Source: Streptomyces iakyrus
Lineage (GTDB): Bacteria > Actinomycetota > Actinomycetes > Streptomycetales > Streptomycetaceae
Assembly (NCBI RefSeq): GCF_000717055.1
Contig: NZ_JNXI01000015.1
Coordinates: forward strand, 124,001-188,000
DNA: 64,000 nucleotides
Reading direction: 5' to 3'
A program made the translations under genes and the position numbers. Positions 16,895-27,420 of the stretch are shown here, piece after piece (position 1 is the stretch's first letter; each line of letters opens with the position of its first letter). The notes under the pieces were generated by a model. The model did no database searches. It saw nothing but the letters and a program-made list of their open reading frames with translations, and was not told the origin of the DNA.

Positions 16895-17629
16895 GTGCCC
16901 ATCAAGATGCTGCAGATTCCCACCGCGGACGGCCAGGCCGACGCGTTCGCCGCCTTCCCCGACGGTAGCCGGCGGTACCCGGGGGTGCTGATGTACGCGG
17001 ACGGCTTCGGTATCCGGCCCGTGCTGCGGGAGATGGCCCGCGAACTGGCCGGGCACGGGTACTACGTGCTCGTCCCCAACCTCTTCTACCGGCACGGCCC
17101 GGCTCCGGTGATAGAGCTTCCTGAGCACATCGGAGAGGAGGTCCGGCCCGCTGTCTTCGCCCAGCTGATGCCGATGATCGAGGCGCACACCACAGAACGT
17201 GTCCTGAGCGACGCCGACGCCTATCTCAAGTTCCTCACCGCTCAGCCCGAGGTCGACGCCGGTCCGGTCGCGGTGACCGGCTACTGCATCGGCGGCCTCC
17301 TGGCGACGCGCACCGCCGCTGCTCACCCTGGCCAGGTGGCCGCCCTCGCCGCATTCCACGGCCCAGTGGGAGTCGACGGGCCCGACAGTCTCTTGAAGCT
17401 CACTGCTGAGGTTCACTTCGGCCATGCCGAGAGCGACTTGACGCCTGAGGCCCTCGACGAGCTCAATCAGGCCCTTGATGCCGCAGGTGTCAGCTACACC
17501 TCCGAGATCTACCCCGGCACCGTCCATGGCTTCACCATGTCCGACACCGACGCTTTCAGCGCCTCCGGGCTGAAGCGTCACTGGGACCGCCTGCTCCCTC
17601 TTTTGGGCCGCGCCCTGGGTAACAGTTGA
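16895..17629 (+). CDS. Dienelactone hydrolase family protein
   Basis: A 244-residue alpha/beta hydrolase. The nucleophile elbow is GYCIGG with Cys in the Ser position, the signature of dienelactone hydrolases (carboxymethylenebutenolidase). The His of the triad is in PGTVHGF near residue 207. The N-terminal PTADGQADAFAAFPDG and the strand PGVLMYADGFG are also typical. GTG 16895 is preceded by ACAGGAGA at good spacing; codons before it do not resemble the family. The enzyme would hydrolyse a lactone or ester. It stands alone in the island, without other aromatic-degradation genes, so its substrate is open. Confidence 0.88.
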   Translation: MPIKMLQIPTADGQADAFAAFPDGSRRYPGVLMYADGFGIRPVLREMARELAGHGYYVLVPNLFYRHGPAPVIELPEHIGEEVRPAVFAQLMPMIEAHTTERVLSDADAYLKFLTAQPEVDAGPVAVTGYCIGGLLATRTAAAHPGQVAALAAFHGPVGVDGPDSLLKLTAEVHFGHAESDLTPEALDELNQALDAAGVSYTSEIYPGTVHGFTMSDTDAFSASGLKRHWDRLLPLLGRALGNS

Positions 17630-17739
17630 GGCTCCGGCTCGGAGACCGCACCTGAAGTACACGGCTCTGCGCCGGCTGGCCAATGCCGCCTGGGGCCGCG
17701 CCCGCACTGTGAACGACCGGTGATCCACCGTGGCGCAGG

Positions 17740-17765
17740 GCCGCCCCCGCTAGCGCGGGGGCGGC
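17740..17765. terminator. Hairpin terminator between convergent genes
   Basis: An 11-bp perfect GC stem (17740-17750 with 17755-17765) around loop TAGC, between the hydrolase (+) and the acetyltransferase (-). Confidence 0.7.
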
Positions 17766-17777
17766 TCAGCTTGTTGT

Positions 17778-18263
17778 TCAACCTCCGGTGCCTGCGGCGT
17801 CGCGGAGTCGAGTACTCGGGCAGAGGTAGAAGAGTTCGGGATCTCCCTCGTCCAGGCCGTGGAGCAGGCCGACCGGGTGCCAGCTGGCGCGTTGTAGTAG
17901 TTGTTGCATGGCGTGGTTGGAGACGTTGGTTGAGGTGAACAGCTTCGTGGTGGTGCATACGGTCTCGACGGCCGTGAGGAGACGTGCGCCCACACCGCGT
18001 CGGCGGGCACTGGGGGCGACCATCAGCATGGTGACGAAGCCCTGCTCGAAGAAGGTGTACTCCAGCACGCTGTAACCCAAAGGTCCGGATGAGTCTCGGA
18101 CCATGAGGACCACACCCTGTTCGCACCAGCGCCGGATATTGCCCCGTCGTGTGTGGTCGCCTGCTGCTGCGACGGAATCGATCTTGGCTAACGCGGGCCA
18201 GTCCGATGAATCCGCGCGGCCCACTTGAAGCCCGCTGAGGTTCTCGACGTCCATGGGATGCAT
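17778..18263 (-). CDS. GNAT-family N-acetyltransferase
   Basis: About 161 residues. The acetyl-CoA binding motif A is MLMVAPSARRRGVGARLLTA (about residues 84-103), with the V-x-x-x-x-R/Q-x-x-G-x-G/A pattern. The preceding strands (VLMVRDSSGPLGYSVLEYTF) and the C-terminal NVSNHAMQQLLQRASWHPVG fit the GNAT fold. Starts at 18263 (MHPMDV) and 18254 (MDVENL) are both possible; neither has a clear ribosome-binding site. Substrate unknown. It lies alone in the island, 100 bp from an orphan frame. Confidence 0.82.
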   Translation of the reverse strand: MHPMDVENLSGLQVGRADSSDWPALAKIDSVAAAGDHTRRGNIRRWCEQGVVLMVRDSSGPLGYSVLEYTFFEQGFVTMLMVAPSARRRGVGARLLTAVETVCTTTKLFTSTNVSNHAMQQLLQRASWHPVGLLHGLDEGDPELFYLCPSTRLRDAAGTGG

Positions 18264-18364
18264 CGTGGCAGCGTATGGGCGGTTGGTGCTCGCCGTGGGT
18301 CCGGCGGGGCTTGGTTCCCTTCTTGTGGTGTGCGGGGCCACTTCCCCTTTGACGCGTATCTGGG

Positions 18365-18661
18365 TCACACCCCCGTGAGCATCGCGTAGACCAGGGCAAG
18401 CAGCCACTTCGCCTCCCACGCGTGGAACCTTGCCCACCGGGAGGAGGTCGACTCCTTCGCCTCCTCGTCGCGCCGCATGACGCGGTCCACTCGGCCGCCG
18501 GGGAGTTCGGCGGCGCGGCGCACGTCCCAGCTCGCCAACTGTGTCGCGTCGGCCGGCCGCCACACCAGCACGCGGTGCCCGGGTGGCCCGAGCCGTCGCA
18601 GCCCTCGGGTCACAGCGACCTGGGTCCAGCGCAACGTCGTCGACGGCGCGAGGGTTACCAC
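18365..18661 (-). CDS. Hypothetical protein, 98 residues
   Basis: An open frame with ATG start and strongly G/C third positions. It is basic and Trp-rich (RVLVWRPADATQLASWDV, WARFHAWEAKWLLALVYAML) with a hydrophobic C-terminus. No family is recognised, and the frame has no clear ribosome-binding site. It may be a real small gene or a gene fragment left in the decaying island. Confidence 0.35.
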   Translation of the reverse strand: MVTLAPSTTLRWTQVAVTRGLRRLGPPGHRVLVWRPADATQLASWDVRRAAELPGGRVDRVMRRDEEAKESTSSRWARFHAWEAKWLLALVYAMLTGV

Positions 18662-18677
18662 GGAGTGGGCCCCACTG

Positions 18678-18908
18678 ATGTTGAGGGACGACTATGCCTG
18701 GTTGTTGCAGAAGCCCACACGGATAGCCGAGGCCTTGGAGCGGCTGCGGTTTCACGCTGAAGCTGGCAATACCGGCGCCATGACGCTGGCGGTCGATCTG
18801 CTATACGCGGCCGGACGGGTAGAAGAGGGTAGAACACTGAGGCGGTACGGCTGGGAGCCGAAGGGATGGATTGCGGAGAGGTGGGAGGTTCCGCTGCCTG
18901 CCAGGTGA
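18678..18908 (+). CDS. Small protein resembling the end of a Sel1/TPR-type protein
   Basis: 76 residues from the ATG at 18678, beginning MLRDDYAWLLQKPTRIAEAL. The part AEAGNTGAMTLAVDLLYAAG and the ending LRRYGWEP look like the last repeat of actinobacterial tetratricopeptide/Sel1-like proteins, which commonly end in LRRYG(I/L/W)EP. So this is probably a 3' fragment of a longer gene rather than a complete one. No ribosome-binding site is evident. Confidence 0.45.
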   Translation: MLRDDYAWLLQKPTRIAEALERLRFHAEAGNTGAMTLAVDLLYAAGRVEEGRTLRRYGWEPKGWIAERWEVPLPAR

Positions 18909-19047
18909 AGCCCGCCCAGCAGGCCGCAGCCCATGCAACAGTCCCCCCGACCCTGGCGGTCACTGCTGTCGGCGTCGGTGACGGTGCTCTGTAGGCCACC
19001 GTCCGTGGGGGCATGATTCTCCCGAGCGCGGAACGGGCCTGAACGCG

Positions 19048-19084
19048 CGACCGCCCCCCTTCGTTTTCGAATCGGGGGCGGTCG
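19048..19084. terminator. Hairpin terminator next to the MBL gene end
   Basis: An 11-bp perfect stem (CGACCGCCCCC 19048-19058 with its complement 19074-19084), 12 bases beyond the MBL stop. The left copy of the gene end at 12892 lacks it. Confidence 0.7.
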
Positions 19085-19095
19085 TCGTTGGACGG

Positions 19096-19749
19096 TTACC
19101 AGCCTCGTGCGCGCCACTCTGCGAGGTGGGGCCGCTCCGTGCCGATGGTGGTGTCGTTGCCGTGGCCGGGGTAGACCCAGGTCTCGTCGGGCAGGACGTT
19201 GAATACCTTGGTCTCCAGGCCGTCCATCAGAGAGTTGAACTCTTCAGGCTGTGTTGTCCGGCCAGGCCCGCCGGGGAACAGGCAATCCCCGGTGAACACA
19301 TGGGGGTGCCCGTGCGGGTCGTCGTAGACGAGGGCGATCGAACCGGGCGTGTGCCCGACCAGGTGGCGCGCGGTGAGTTCCACGTGCCCCACCCGGATGG
19401 TGTCGCCGTCGTCGACCGGCACGTCCGTCCGTACGGGGATGCCCTCGGCGTCCTCCCGGCCCGCGTAGGTGCGGGCGCCGGTGGCCGCCACCACCTCGGC
19501 GAGCGCCTGCCAGTGGTCGCCGTGCCGGTGGGTGGTGACGACGGACGCGATGCCGTCGCCACCGATCATGCCGAGCAGTGTGTCCGCCTCGTTGGCGGCG
19601 TCGATCAGCAGCTGCTCGTCCGTGGCCCGGCAGCGCAGCAGATAGGCGTTGTTGTTCATCGGACCCACCGCGATCTTGGTGATCATCAGGTCCTTGAGCT
19701 CGTGCACATCGGCCGGTCCGCCGACCGTCACCTCTCCGCTGTACGTCAT
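19096..19749 (-). CDS. MBL-fold metallo-hydrolase (glyoxalase II-like)
   Basis: A 217-residue metallo-beta-lactamase-fold enzyme. The metal ligands are in THRHGDHWQAL (HxHxDH, about residues 73-83), HLVGHTPGS and FTGDCLFPGG, with the final WVYPGHG. The small size and YPGHG ending fit hydroxyacylglutathione-hydrolase-like proteins, which in Actinobacteria may act on mycothiol or bacillithiol thioesters. The neighbour at 19760 is a mycothiol-type DinB protein, which supports a thiol-linked role. The last ~45 codons are duplicated at 12892. Starts within 11 bp of the neighbour's stop, so probably co-transcribed with it. Confidence 0.9.
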   Translation of the reverse strand: MTYSGEVTVGGPADVHELKDLMITKIAVGPMNNNAYLLRCRATDEQLLIDAANEADTLLGMIGGDGIASVVTTHRHGDHWQALAEVVAATGARTYAGREDAEGIPVRTDVPVDDGDTIRVGHVELTARHLVGHTPGSIALVYDDPHGHPHVFTGDCLFPGGPGRTTQPEEFNSLMDGLETKVFNVLPDETWVYPGHGNDTTIGTERPHLAEWRARGW

Positions 19750-19759
19750 GTCCGCCAGC

Positions 19760-20452
19760 CTATAGCGGCGGCAGCGCCGGAAGCGGGCCGCCGGCCGAGG
19801 TCAGCGCGGATCCGTCGCGGCGGCCGGCGAGCCAGCCCAGCAGGTCGGCCGGGGGGCCCGTGACCGTCACCTCGGGCCCCTGTCCGCCCGGGTTCCGTCC
19901 GGTGCTCCACGCGCGCGTGCCGTCCGTGACGCGGGTGGCCGGTACGCCGGGGTGCCCGGCGAACCGGTCGGCCAGGAAGTCGATCTCCCGCTCGGTGAAT
20001 TCCGCCGGCAGGTCCTCCAGCTCGTATCCGATCCCCAGGTCCACGTGGTGCAGCTCCACCTCCACCCACCGCCTGAACGGCACCCGGGACGCGGAGTCCG
20101 TGACCCCGTTGCGCAGCTCCACCGTGCGCGACCAGTCCGCGGGAGCGTCCCCGGCCTCCTGGAAGCGGGCCGCGCTCTCGCGCAGGTCGGCGAGCTGGAC
20201 GTCGAGGGCGCGGGGGGCGTCCCGCTCGATGTCGGCGTCCCGGGCCCCGCCGGAGACGTACATGGGGCGCCCTTCGAGCACGTTCACCAGGGCATCCGCG
20301 TTGCGCGCCAGGTGGGCGAGGACATGGCCACGGCTCCAGCCGGGCAGCTGTGACGGCTGCGTCACAGACGCGTTGTCCAGTTTGCCGACTGCGGTCAGCA
20401 GCCGCTCCGTCGCGTCCCGTACAGACGCCAGGTCATGAGCGTGATCAATCAT
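19760..20452 (-). CDS. Maleylpyruvate isomerase family (mycothiol-dependent, DinB-like) protein
   Basis: About 230 residues. The N-terminal four-helix DinB/MDMPI domain shows the hallmark LPGWSRGHVLAHLARNADAL (about residues 35-54), where the conserved His residues bind the divalent metal. A second metal His lies in WVEVELHHVDLGIGYE. A C-terminal MDMPI beta domain (TRVTDGTRAWSTGRNPGGQG) follows. The ATG at 20452 fits where homology starts; in-frame codons further upstream lack similarity. Members isomerise or transfer using mycothiol; the substrate here is unknown. It is divergent from uvrA. Confidence 0.85.
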   Translation of the reverse strand: MIDHAHDLASVRDATERLLTAVGKLDNASVTQPSQLPGWSRGHVLAHLARNADALVNVLEGRPMYVSGGARDADIERDAPRALDVQLADLRESAARFQEAGDAPADWSRTVELRNGVTDSASRVPFRRWVEVELHHVDLGIGYELEDLPAEFTEREIDFLADRFAGHPGVPATRVTDGTRAWSTGRNPGGQGPEVTVTGPPADLLGWLAGRRDGSALTSAGGPLPALPPL

Positions 20453-20596
20453 GGTCCTGACCCTAGCTCCGCCACTCCTTCGGGTGAAGGTGGTGAAGCT
20501 GTGCCGTAAATCGAAAGCACGTGCTATATGGTCGGACGTGGCGTCGGGCATGCTGGAGAGCCGGGGTTTGTTGGCAACCCGTGAATCCGACCGGCG

Positions 20597-20619
20597 TTGT
20601 CAGTGGCTCCCCCTAGTCT
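20597..20619 (+). promoter_or_regulatory. RecA-NDp/PafBC-type DNA-damage promoter of uvrA
   Basis: TTGTCAGTG (20597-20605), 8 bases, TAGTCT (20614-20619): a complete match to the consensus. Predicted start near 20626, leaving a ~49-base leader to the GTG at 20675. Confidence 0.75.
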
Positions 20620-20674
20620 GAGAAAGACGGGGGCCCCGCCCCTGTCACTTCTCTCAAGAAAGGTGCGGACCGGC

Positions 20675-23713
<3,039 letters not shown>

Positions 23714-23726
23714 GGTGTCCCGCTCC

Positions 23727-23770
23727 ACGCGCCGTGCCCCACAGGCAACGTCCTGTGGGGCACGGCGCGT
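23727..23770. terminator. Strong bidirectional hairpin terminator after uvrA
   Basis: A 19-bp perfect stem (23727-23745 with 23752-23770) and a 6-base loop, between convergent uvrA and the YceI gene. Confidence 0.85.
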
Positions 23771-23781
23771 TCGGTGTGCGC

Positions 23782-24333
23782 TCAGGCGCTCTTCGGCTCC
23801 ACGAACTGCATGTCGAGCTGGATCTTGACCACTTCGCCGAGCAGGCCGGGGGCGAAGTCCAGCCCGAAGTCGCCGCGGCGGATCTCGCCCGTCGCCTCGA
23901 ACCCGGCGTGCCGGCTGCCGTCCATGGGCACATCGACCAGCCCGCCGAACTCCACGGCGAGCGACACCGGGCGGGTCACGTCGCCGATCGTCAGCTCACC
24001 CTCCATGGTCCAGTCCTCACCCCCGCCCGACACCCTCGTCGAGCGGTACGTCATCGTGGGGCGCTTCGCCACGTCCAGCAGGTCGGAGGCCCGCACATGC
24101 GCGTCCCGGTCGGCGTTGCCGGTGTTGACCGAGGCCAGGTCGACGGTCGCGGAGACACGCACGTCCTCGATCCGCTCACCGACGAACAGTTCGGCCTCCA
24201 GCCGCTCGAAGCGCCCCCGCACCTTGGCGATGCCCAGGTGCCGGATGGTGAAGTTCACGGAGGAGTGGAACGGGTCGAGGGCCCACTGACCGGAGGCCAG
24301 CGGCAGGGCGGTGGTGGCGGTGTCATTCGTCAT
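23782..24333 (-). CDS. YceI-family lipid-binding protein
   Basis: About 183 residues of the YceI fold, a lipocalin-like barrel that binds polyisoprenoids. Signatures seen: WALDPFHSSVNFTIRHLGIA, VRGRFERLEAEL, DVRVSATVDLASVNTGNADR and GLDFAPGLLGEVVKIQLDM. There is no signal peptide, so unlike E. coli YceI it is probably cytoplasmic, as is common in Actinobacteria. ATG 24333 is preferred; an in-frame GTG at 24342 is possible. It is divergent from the XRE regulator at 24436, only ~100 bp away, so that regulator may control it. Confidence 0.9.
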   Translation of the reverse strand: MTNDTATTALPLASGQWALDPFHSSVNFTIRHLGIAKVRGRFERLEAELFVGERIEDVRVSATVDLASVNTGNADRDAHVRASDLLDVAKRPTMTYRSTRVSGGGEDWTMEGELTIGDVTRPVSLAVEFGGLVDVPMDGSRHAGFEATGEIRRGDFGLDFAPGLLGEVVKIQLDMQFVEPKSA

Positions 24334-24435
24334 GCCCTCCACCCTGAGGGCCGCGCGGCGACGAAGGGAGACCGGCCGGAGCCTGGTAGTGACGGGGCCA
24401 CCCTCCGCGCCCCCGGGCGCTGTACGTTCGTCCGG

Positions 24436-25305
24436 GTGAGCGACAACGAGTTGGGCACGTTCCTGCGCACCTGGCGCGAAGCCGTCACCCCGGCCGAGGC
24501 GGGCCTGCCCACAGGCCCCCGGCGCCGCACCCCGGGCCTGAGACGTGCCGAACTGGCCACGCTCGCCGGCGTCAGCGTCGAGTACCTCACCCGGCTGGAA
24601 CAGGGCCGCGACCGCAATCCGTCCGCCCAGGTGCTCGGCGCCCTGGCCGACGCCCTGAACCTCTCCCTCACCGACCGGATGCTCCTGCGCCGCCTGACCA
24701 AGGAGGCGGACGGCGGCGACCCCCTGGTCTGCGGGGCGGCCCCGTCACTCAGCCGCGCGGCGCGCCCCACCGTACGGGCCGTCCTGGACCGCCTGGAGCC
24801 GGCTCCCGCACTGGTGATCAACTGGATCGGCGACGTCATCGCCCACACGGCCGGGTACGAGCGGCTGGCCGGCCCCCTCGGCATGCTGGACGACGAGCGG
24901 CCCAACCTGCTCCGGTACCTGTTCACCGACGAGCGGGCACGGAGCGCCTTCCGCGACTGGGACCGGGTGGCCGACGACCTCGTCGCCCGGCTCCGGCACG
25001 GCGTCCCTCTGAGGGACCCGTCCCTCGCCGAGCTGGCCGACGAGCTGACCGTGACGGCGGGCGCGGACTTCGCCGACCGGTTCGCCGATCTGGCCATGAC
25101 GCCGCGGCGGACGGGCTCCCAGCACATCGAGCACCCGGAGGCCGGTTCCCTGCGGCTGCTTCAGGAGACGCTCGCGCTTCCCGACGAGGGGCAGCGGCTC
25201 GTCATCCACCTGCCTGCGGACGACGCCACGGCCGCCGCCCTGGACCGGCTCAACGGCCGCCGCCCCGGCGCCCTGCGCGCGGTGGCGATGGGGGAGACCG
25301 GCTGA
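24436..25305 (+). CDS. XRE-family regulator with MmyB-like ligand-binding domain
   Basis: 289 residues. The N-terminal helix-turn-helix is RTPGLRRAELATLAGVSVEY followed by LTRLEQGRDRNPSAQVLGAL. The C-terminal ~190 residues (LVINWIGDVIAHTAGYERL, LLRYLFTDERARSAFRDWDR) match the MmyB-like PAS-type domain widespread in Streptomyces regulators. GTG 24436 fits the start of similarity; codons further upstream lie in an unrelated extension of the frame. It is transcribed divergently from the YceI gene, a usual arrangement for a local regulator. Ligand and targets unknown. Confidence 0.88.
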   Translation: MSDNELGTFLRTWREAVTPAEAGLPTGPRRRTPGLRRAELATLAGVSVEYLTRLEQGRDRNPSAQVLGALADALNLSLTDRMLLRRLTKEADGGDPLVCGAAPSLSRAARPTVRAVLDRLEPAPALVINWIGDVIAHTAGYERLAGPLGMLDDERPNLLRYLFTDERARSAFRDWDRVADDLVARLRHGVPLRDPSLAELADELTVTAGADFADRFADLAMTPRRTGSQHIEHPEAGSLRLLQETLALPDEGQRLVIHLPADDATAAALDRLNGRRPGALRAVAMGETG

Positions 25306-25313
25306 AGGCGACC

Positions 25314-25340
25314 GGCCCCTCCGCAGCCGCCGGAAGGGCC
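25314..25340. terminator. Hairpin terminator between convergent genes
   Basis: GGCCCCTCCG (25314-25323) pairs with CGGAAGGGCC (25331-25340) with one mismatch, loop of 7, between the XRE gene and the sugar kinase. Confidence 0.6.
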
Positions 25341-25348
25341 GCCCGGCG

Positions 25349-26257
25349 TCAGCCCTCCAGCTCGTGCGCGTACGGCGGCTCCGCCCCGGCCCGCGAGCAG
25401 GTGACCGCCGCCGCGCGGGCCGCGAAGCCCAGCAGTTCCGTCCAGCCGCCGGGGCCCAGTTCGGCCAGTGCCCGGGCGCTGAGGGCGTCGCGTTCGGCGA
25501 GCCCGTGCAGCAGGGCCGCGTTGACCGTGTCGCCCGCGCCGATCGTGTCCACGACCTCCACGCGTTCGCCCGGCACCGCGTACTCGCCGCCGTCGGCCGT
25601 GTAGGCGGCCAGCCCCTCGCCGCCCCGGGTGATCACCACCGCCGCCGGACCGGCCGACAGCCACTCCCGGGGCGTCCCCCCGAGCCAGTCGGCGTCCTCC
25701 GCGGACAGCTTCAGCAGCGACACCGACGGCAGCCAGCTCTTGAACCGTGCCCGGTAGGCGTCCGCGTCGGGGATCAGCCCGGCCCTGATGTTCGGGTCCA
25801 GCGCCGTGAACACGCCCTGCGCGGCCGCCCGCCGCATCAGCTCCTCGTACGCGCTCGCCCCCGGCTCCAGCACCAGCGAGCAGGTGCCGAAGGACACCGC
25901 GCGGGTGCCGGAGGGCAGCGCGGAGGGCGCTTCGAACAGCCGGTCCGCCGTCCCGTCGACGTAGAAGGAGTACGCCGCCGAGCCGTCCGCGCCGACCGTG
26001 GCGACGGCGAGGGTCGTCGGCTCGGTGCCCCGCTGCACCGAGGTCACGTCGACCCCGGTCGCGTGCAGCCGCTCCAGCAGTGCCTCTCCGAAGGCGTCGG
26101 ACGACACCCGGGAGCAGAAGGCGGCGGGGGAGCCGAGGCGGCCCAGCGCCACGGCCGTGTTGAACGGGCCGCCGCCGAGCGCCGGCTGCAGGGCCGCCAG
26201 GGCACCCGCGCCCCGCGGTACCAGGTCGATCAGGGCTTCACCGGCGACGACGATCAC
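25349..26257 (-). CDS. PfkB-family carbohydrate kinase, probable fructokinase
   Basis: 302 residues. PfkB signatures are both present: LGGGPFNTAVALGRLGSPAA near residue 30-50 and the C-terminal DTIGAGDTVNAALLHGL (about 233-249) with the catalytic Asp in GAGD. The anion hole and ribokinase-like lid fit fructokinases (FrcK/ScrK). GTG 26257 overlaps the lacI stop (GTGA) and has AGGAAGG about ten bases upstream; a much longer frame reading back through lacI is a shadow. It phosphorylates an incoming sugar, under control of the coupled LacI regulator. No transporter is adjacent, so uptake must occur elsewhere. Confidence 0.88.
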   Translation of the reverse strand: MIVVAGEALIDLVPRGAGALAALQPALGGGPFNTAVALGRLGSPAAFCSRVSSDAFGEALLERLHATGVDVTSVQRGTEPTTLAVATVGADGSAAYSFYVDGTADRLFEAPSALPSGTRAVSFGTCSLVLEPGASAYEELMRRAAAQGVFTALDPNIRAGLIPDADAYRARFKSWLPSVSLLKLSAEDADWLGGTPREWLSAGPAAVVITRGGEGLAAYTADGGEYAVPGERVEVVDTIGAGDTVNAALLHGLAERDALSARALAELGPGGWTELLGFAARAAAVTCSRAGAEPPYAHELEG

Positions 26258-27297
26258 GACGGGGTTCCTTCCTCGGACGGGCTGGGGCAGCCGCACGACG
26301 TGCGGTGGACGAAGGCGCAGGGCAGGCGCACGGTCCGGGCGGGCCGGTCCGGCTCGGCGAGACGCTCCAGGAGCACGTGGACGGCCCGGGCGCCGATGTC
26401 CCTGCCGGGCTGCGCGACCGCGGTGAGACGGGGCGAGAACAGGTCCGCCCAGGCGAAGTCGTCGAAGCAGCACAGGGCGATGTCGTCCGGCACGGACCGG
26501 CCGTGCGCGCGCAGGGCGCGCAGCACCCCGATGGTCATGGCGTTGTTGCCGGTGACCAGCGCGGTGGGCGGCACGCCCAGGGACAGCAGGGCCTCGGTGG
26601 CCTGCTCGGCACCGGCCGACTCCGAATCGCCGTGCACCAGCAGCCGCCCGTCGTACGCCAGCCCCGCGAACGCGAGACCGCTGCGGTAGCCGGAGATCCG
26701 CTCGCTCGTGGTGCTGAGCCCCGGCCGCCCCGCCACCAGCCCGATCCGGCGGTGACCGAGCCCGGCGAGATGGGTGACCAGCCGGGACGTCGGTTCGGCG
26801 TTGTCGGCGCACACCTGGTCGAAGCGCGGGCCGCTGTCGGCCCCGGGTCCGTCCACCAGCCGGTCCAGGAACACGGCCGGTACGTCGTGCCGCCCCAGAT
26901 AGGCGAGCAGCCCGCCCGGGTCGGCCGAGGGCGCGATGATCAGGCCGTCCACCCGGCGTTCGTGCAGCAGCTGGACGACCTTGCGCTCGTGCTCGGGGTC
27001 GTCGTGCGGATCGGCGATCAGCAGGCTGTAGCCGGCCTCCAGCGCGGCGGCCTCGACGCCCTGGAGGATCTCCGTGAAGTACGGGTTGCTGATCGCCGAG
27101 ACCGCCAGCCCGATGGACCGGGTGCGGGCCGTCACCAGGGAACGGGCCAGTGTGTTCGTGGTGTAGCCGAGTTCCTCCACGGCGTCCAGGACCGCCTGGC
27201 GGGTGTGCGGCAGCACCGGCCGGGTGCCGTTGAGCACGTGCGAGACCGTCGCCACGGAGACACCGGCGCTCCGCGCTACGTCGGCCATGGTCGCCAT
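26254..27297 (-). CDS. LacI-family transcriptional regulator
   Basis: 347 residues. The DNA-binding head is MADVARSAGVSVATVSHVLN followed by GTRPVLPHTRQAVLDAVEEL with the hinge helix LARSL. The sugar-binding core has the usual GLAVSAISNPYFTEILQGVE start and DIALCCFDDFAWADLFSP. ATG 27297 is set by GGAGGGA upstream; the extra 36 codons of the longest frame lie in the promoter. Two LacI-type palindromes at 27351-27376 overlap the promoter region, pointing to autoregulation. It is co-transcribed with the sugar kinase, so the effector is probably that kinase's substrate or product. Confidence 0.93.
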   Translation of the reverse strand: MATMADVARSAGVSVATVSHVLNGTRPVLPHTRQAVLDAVEELGYTTNTLARSLVTARTRSIGLAVSAISNPYFTEILQGVEAAALEAGYSLLIADPHDDPEHERKVVQLLHERRVDGLIIAPSADPGGLLAYLGRHDVPAVFLDRLVDGPGADSGPRFDQVCADNAEPTSRLVTHLAGLGHRRIGLVAGRPGLSTTSERISGYRSGLAFAGLAYDGRLLVHGDSESAGAEQATEALLSLGVPPTALVTGNNAMTIGVLRALRAHGRSVPDDIALCCFDDFAWADLFSPRLTAVAQPGRDIGARAVHVLLERLAEPDRPARTVRLPCAFVHRTSCGCPSPSEEGTPS

Positions 27298-27350
27298 GGG
27301 CGTTCCCTCCCTCCGCTTCCGGCGGGGAAGGTATCGCATAAATCGCCGGA

Positions 27351-27376
27351 CGTAAACGTTTGCGCAATCGCTTACG
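27351..27376. promoter_or_regulatory. Tandem LacI-type operators upstream of lacI
   Basis: CGTAAACGTTTGCG (27351-27364) and CGCAATCGCTTACG (27363-27376) are both near-palindromes with the central AACGTT/ATCGCT core of LacI-family sites, overlapping by two bases. They lie 54-80 bp before the lacI start. Confidence 0.7.
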
Positions 27377-27420
27377 CGCCGCCGAGTGACAACCACAGAG
27401 GTCACTCAGGGCTCGGTCCG

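Larger units (their letters stand above)
13031..19095. mobile_element. Putative decayed genomic island inserted at the 3' end of an MBL gene
   Basis: The segment lies between two directly repeated copies of the same gene end (12889-13030 and 19093-19220). Its content differs from the flanking conserved chromosome: a PP2C phosphatase/STAS pair, a serine recombinase ruined by frameshifts, an isolated hydrolase and acetyltransferase, and several gene fragments without starts. Insertion of an element that carries a substitute 3' end for its target gene would leave exactly this arrangement. No intact integrase was found, so it is probably immobile. Boundaries are approximate. An old partial duplication of the MBL gene is the alternative. 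Confidence 0.55.

Noticed and set aside
17640..17720. Short coding-like text before the 17740 hairpin (ending WGRARTVNDR)
   Set aside because: Fewer than 30 codons, no start, no match that I can name.
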